From contig JAUUSJ010000166.1 of NCBI GenBank assembly GCA_030841965.1, positions 1-8,351 on the forward strand: DNA of 8,351 nt, read 5' to 3'. A program made the translations under genes and the position numbers. The notes beneath the pieces were generated by a model. It saw only the letters and a list, made by a program, of their open reading frames with translations. It ran no database searches and was not told where the DNA came from. Position 1 is the stretch's first letter. Every line of letters begins with the position of its first letter. Positions 6,486 to 8,351 of the stretch are shown piece by piece. Source of the stretch: Blautia sp. GTDB taxonomy: Bacteria; Bacillota; Clostridia; Lachnospirales; Lachnospiraceae.

Positions 6486-7325
6486 CTATTCCTTCGTTCC
6501 CGATGCGATAATTCCCTGTTCCAGATAATCCTGCCCCGCTATAAAAACAAAAACTGCTGGGATTAATATCACTACTGATGCGGCAAAGGAAACTCCCGCC
6601 TCATTTGCACTAATCTTGGATAAATAGAGAGAAAGTGGCCATAATTCTTTTGTCTTTAAAAATGCCATCGGCTGCTCAATCATATTCCAATACTCCAAAA
6701 ATCCAAGTACCATGGCAGAAATAATGCCAGGAGAACCTAGTGGAAGGGCTATCTCAAAAAATATCTGTAATTCTCCCGCGCCGTCAAGCTTTGCCGCCTC
6801 CAAAACTGCATCTGGTATGGCTGAAAAAAAGCGGTACATAATAAATACTGGAAATGTAGAAAAAACTGCTGGCAGGATAATTCCAGATAAGGTGTCTAGA
6901 AGCTTTAAGGAATCTAAAACTAAGTAATTACTTAGCATCATCACTTGAAAAGGCATCATCATCATGGCAATATAGATAGTAAATAAAACCTTCCTTCCTG
7001 GAAAATCAAATTTTGCAAATCCCCATGCCGCTGGCACACCGACAAGGAGCTGCCCCGCCAAAATCCCAGCTGTAATCTTTACAGAATTCCAAAACATGAC
7101 AAAAAATTCTGGAGAATCCAGGAGCAATTCTACATAGGAGCGAAGAGTTGGATACTGCGGCATGAATTTCCAGGAAGCATAGCCGCTCATATTCGTATCG
7201 AAGACTGGCTGTAAAATGGTTGTCAACTCATTTTTTCCCATGAAAGAACCCACTACAAGAAAGAAAATCGGAAATACAGCGATAGCTGCCAGACTGCCTA
7301 ATAAAATAATCGATATTTTTTTCAA
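6486..7325 (-). CDS. Carbohydrate ABC transporter permease, MalG/CUT1 type
   Basis: A 279-aa inner-membrane permease with six predicted helices, forming half of the channel of a CUT1-family (oligosaccharide or glycoside) importer. The EAA loop that docks the ATPase is intact at 176-195 (EAAKLDGAGELQIFFEIALP). The tail YLEQGIIASGTKE is the usual MalG-type ending. The start is set at the TTG at 7325: AAAGGAGG lies 7 bases upstream, giving MKKISIILLG and a first helix at about 5-27. A TTG seven codons earlier (7346) is in frame but would place the ribosome binding site inside the gene. The start overlaps the stop of the partner permease as TTGA, so the two are translationally coupled. The substrate cannot be deduced. 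Confidence 0.92.
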   Translation of the reverse strand: MKKISIILLGSLAAIAVFPIFFLVVGSFMGKNELTTILQPVFDTNMSGYASWKFMPQYPTLRSYVELLLDSPEFFVMFWNSVKITAGILAGQLLVGVPAAWGFAKFDFPGRKVLFTIYIAMMMMPFQVMMLSNYLVLDSLKLLDTLSGIILPAVFSTFPVFIMYRFFSAIPDAVLEAAKLDGAGELQIFFEIALPLGSPGIISAMVLGFLEYWNMIEQPMAFLKTKELWPLSLYLSKISANEAGVSFAASVVILIPAVFVFIAGQDYLEQGIIASGTKE

Positions 7326-8170
7326 AACCTCTCCTCCTTTTCCCAAACTTTCTGAAGACCTAAAATTAAAAATAAAATGACAGTGCCTGTAACTACAGCT
7401 GCTGCGGACATTTTATCCAAAGCTAAATCTCGGTACCAGTTATTAAATAAATGTTGTAGCAAATACATTTTTTCCTGTGGATAATCTCCCGCAACAAGAT
7501 ACGCCTCTCGAAATACTTTAAAACCATTTAGGAGGGATAAGACTACAATCGTAAAAAGAGAAGGGAGGAGGTTTGGCATAATAATTTTCGTGAAACATTT
7601 CCACTCATCCGCCCCGTCAACCTTTGCCGCCTCGCATAATACTTCTGGAATGGAGACGATTCCCGCAATCCAGAGCACAATATCGTAACCCAGATTTCTC
7701 CATAGATAGCTTACTACAAGCACATAAAAAGATGCATCCGTATTCATCCAATCGACAGTAGGTAGGGATAATATATCTAATAAATGATTGAAAAGACCAT
7801 GGCTATGAAATAATAGCTGCCATAATAATACTACGGAGGCAACAGGAATTGCCATCGGCAGGAGAAACATCGTTTTAAGACTCTGCATATGTTTTTTCTG
7901 TCTGGTGAGTAATACTGCAATGATTAAGGATAATAGTACTAGTATAGGAATACAGATACAAAAAAAGCGTATTGTATTCGTCGCCGCCAATAAAAATGCC
8001 TGATTATGAAATATTGTTTTATAATTTTGCAATGCCGTGAATTCTCCTGTAACAGCACTGAAAAAAGAACGGCGGATAACATCTAGATAAGGAATTAACC
8101 AAAAGATTAAAACGCCGATAAAGCTCGGGAGAATAAAGAAAATTCCTTTATAGTTTTTATATTTTTTCAT
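7322..8170 (-). CDS. Sugar ABC transporter permease, MalF/UgpA/CUT1 type
   Basis: A 282-aa inner-membrane permease pairing with the MalG-type protein. Helices lie at about 10-30, 66-89, 101-121, 147-172, 203-222 and 256-275, the six-helix layout of short MalF/UgpA homologues. The ATPase-docking EAA loop is intact at 180-199 (EAAKVDGADEWKCFTKIIMP). The ATG at 8170 has no good ribosome binding site directly upstream (AAAAGCCT); an AAGGAG about 45 bases upstream is too far. Either translation is coupled to an upstream frame that ends here as ATGA, or the start is weak. CUT1 operons usually carry the solute-binding protein next to the permeases; it is not in view and would be expected to the right or elsewhere. 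The ATPase (MsmK-like in many Firmicutes) must also come from another locus. Confidence 0.93.
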   Translation of the reverse strand: MKKYKNYKGIFFILPSFIGVLIFWLIPYLDVIRRSFFSAVTGEFTALQNYKTIFHNQAFLLAATNTIRFFCICIPILVLLSLIIAVLLTRQKKHMQSLKTMFLLPMAIPVASVVLLWQLLFHSHGLFNHLLDILSLPTVDWMNTDASFYVLVVSYLWRNLGYDIVLWIAGIVSIPEVLCEAAKVDGADEWKCFTKIIMPNLLPSLFTIVVLSLLNGFKVFREAYLVAGDYPQEKMYLLQHLFNNWYRDLALDKMSAAAVVTGTVILFLILGLQKVWEKEERF

Positions 8171-8351
8171 AGGCTTTTATAGGCATCCGCTTGATTCAAC
8201 TTGGAAATGCCGCTCTCCTTTCTTATCATGTTAAGGCTGAAATTGTTTTGGTAGAGTAAAGTTTTGGTTTGTTGGATAATTGGTCGTGATGGGAGTAGAC
8301 GCGAAGAGAGTCCGTCGATATATCCTCCAAAAACACGTTCGTTCCCACGGT
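8171..8351 (-). other. Right-edge region upstream of the ABC operon, possible truncated gene end
   Basis: On the minus strand one frame is open from the edge to a TGA at 8169-8167 (60 codons, ending SGISKLNQADAYKSL). It overlaps the permease start as ATGA, exactly like the other junctions of this operon. This would fit the 3' end of a co-translated upstream gene. Against it, the other two minus-strand frames are also open over 110-130 bases. The strand is G-poor, and about 27 consecutive codons of the candidate frame contain no G-initial codon. The outer 60 bases are a repeat copy. Only the last 20 or so codons (from about 8229) have coding-like composition. No promoter was recognised. Confidence 0.35.
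8290..8349 (-). repeat. Right arm of the 60-bp imperfect inverted repeat
   Basis: Positions 8331-8349 are the exact reverse complement of 21-39, and 8290-8330 continue the match to 40-80 without gaps (46 of 60 bases overall; 14 of 15 in 8297-8311). Unlike the left arm, this copy is not followed by a tandem expansion. The CCAATTATC found further in (reverse complement of about 8274-8282) recurs on the left at about 222-230, hinting that the relationship extends beyond the 60 bases. Confidence 0.85.

Noticed and set aside
21..8349. Composite transposon or integron-like mobile element bounded by the inverted repeats
   Set aside because: No transposase, integrase or target-site duplication is visible, and the enclosed genes are ordinary metabolic and transport genes with uniform character.

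Overview
The window looks like a piece of a low-GC Firmicutes genome, most likely a Clostridia/Lachnospiraceae-type gut anaerobe. This is inferred from AT-rich spacers, strong GGAGG-type ribosome binding sites, TTG starts, tightly overlapping genes and the protein families present; I could not run a search. Almost all of the sequence is explained by six genes.

Layout. Positions 1-318 are a pyrimidine-rich, non-coding left edge with a 40-41 bp tandem repeat, ending in a near-consensus promoter at 257-285. Positions 319-1569 (+) encode a 5-methylthioribose-kinase-family enzyme (MtnK-like). A bidirectional hairpin terminator at 1587-1621 separates it from the convergent gene at 1654-3375 (-), an ammonium transporter fused at its C-terminus to a PII (GlnB/GlnK) signalling domain. 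Positions 3376-4056 are AT-rich. They hold an almost perfect minus-strand promoter followed within about 50 bases by an intrinsic terminator, a 14-bp palindrome, and a second weaker promoter nearer amt. Positions 4057-8170 (-) are one operon, transcribed right to left: two MalF/MalG-type sugar-importer permeases, an HlyD/MacA-type membrane fusion protein, and a small MacB/FtsX-like permease. Each junction overlaps by 4 nt or abuts, so the four are probably co-translated. Positions 8171-8351 are an edge region carrying a 60-bp imperfect repeat that is also present, inverted, at the left edge (21-80).

How the parts may work together. The Amt-PII fusion would import ammonium and sense nitrogen/energy status in one polypeptide. 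Its PII T-loop has Ile where enteric PII proteins carry the uridylylated Tyr. The right-hand operon is the most unusual part: an importer-type permease pair is genetically welded to an adaptor and permease of the MacAB (exporter/mechanotransmission) type. No ATPase and no solute-binding protein are in view, so the complex must take these from outside the window. The kinase probably acts in salvage of methylthioribose or a related 5-substituted pentose. It has no visible S-box leader and no mtn pathway neighbour.

Both window edges fall in or next to copies of the same repeat, which is what one expects if this is a whole contig broken at a multi-copy element. That is inference.
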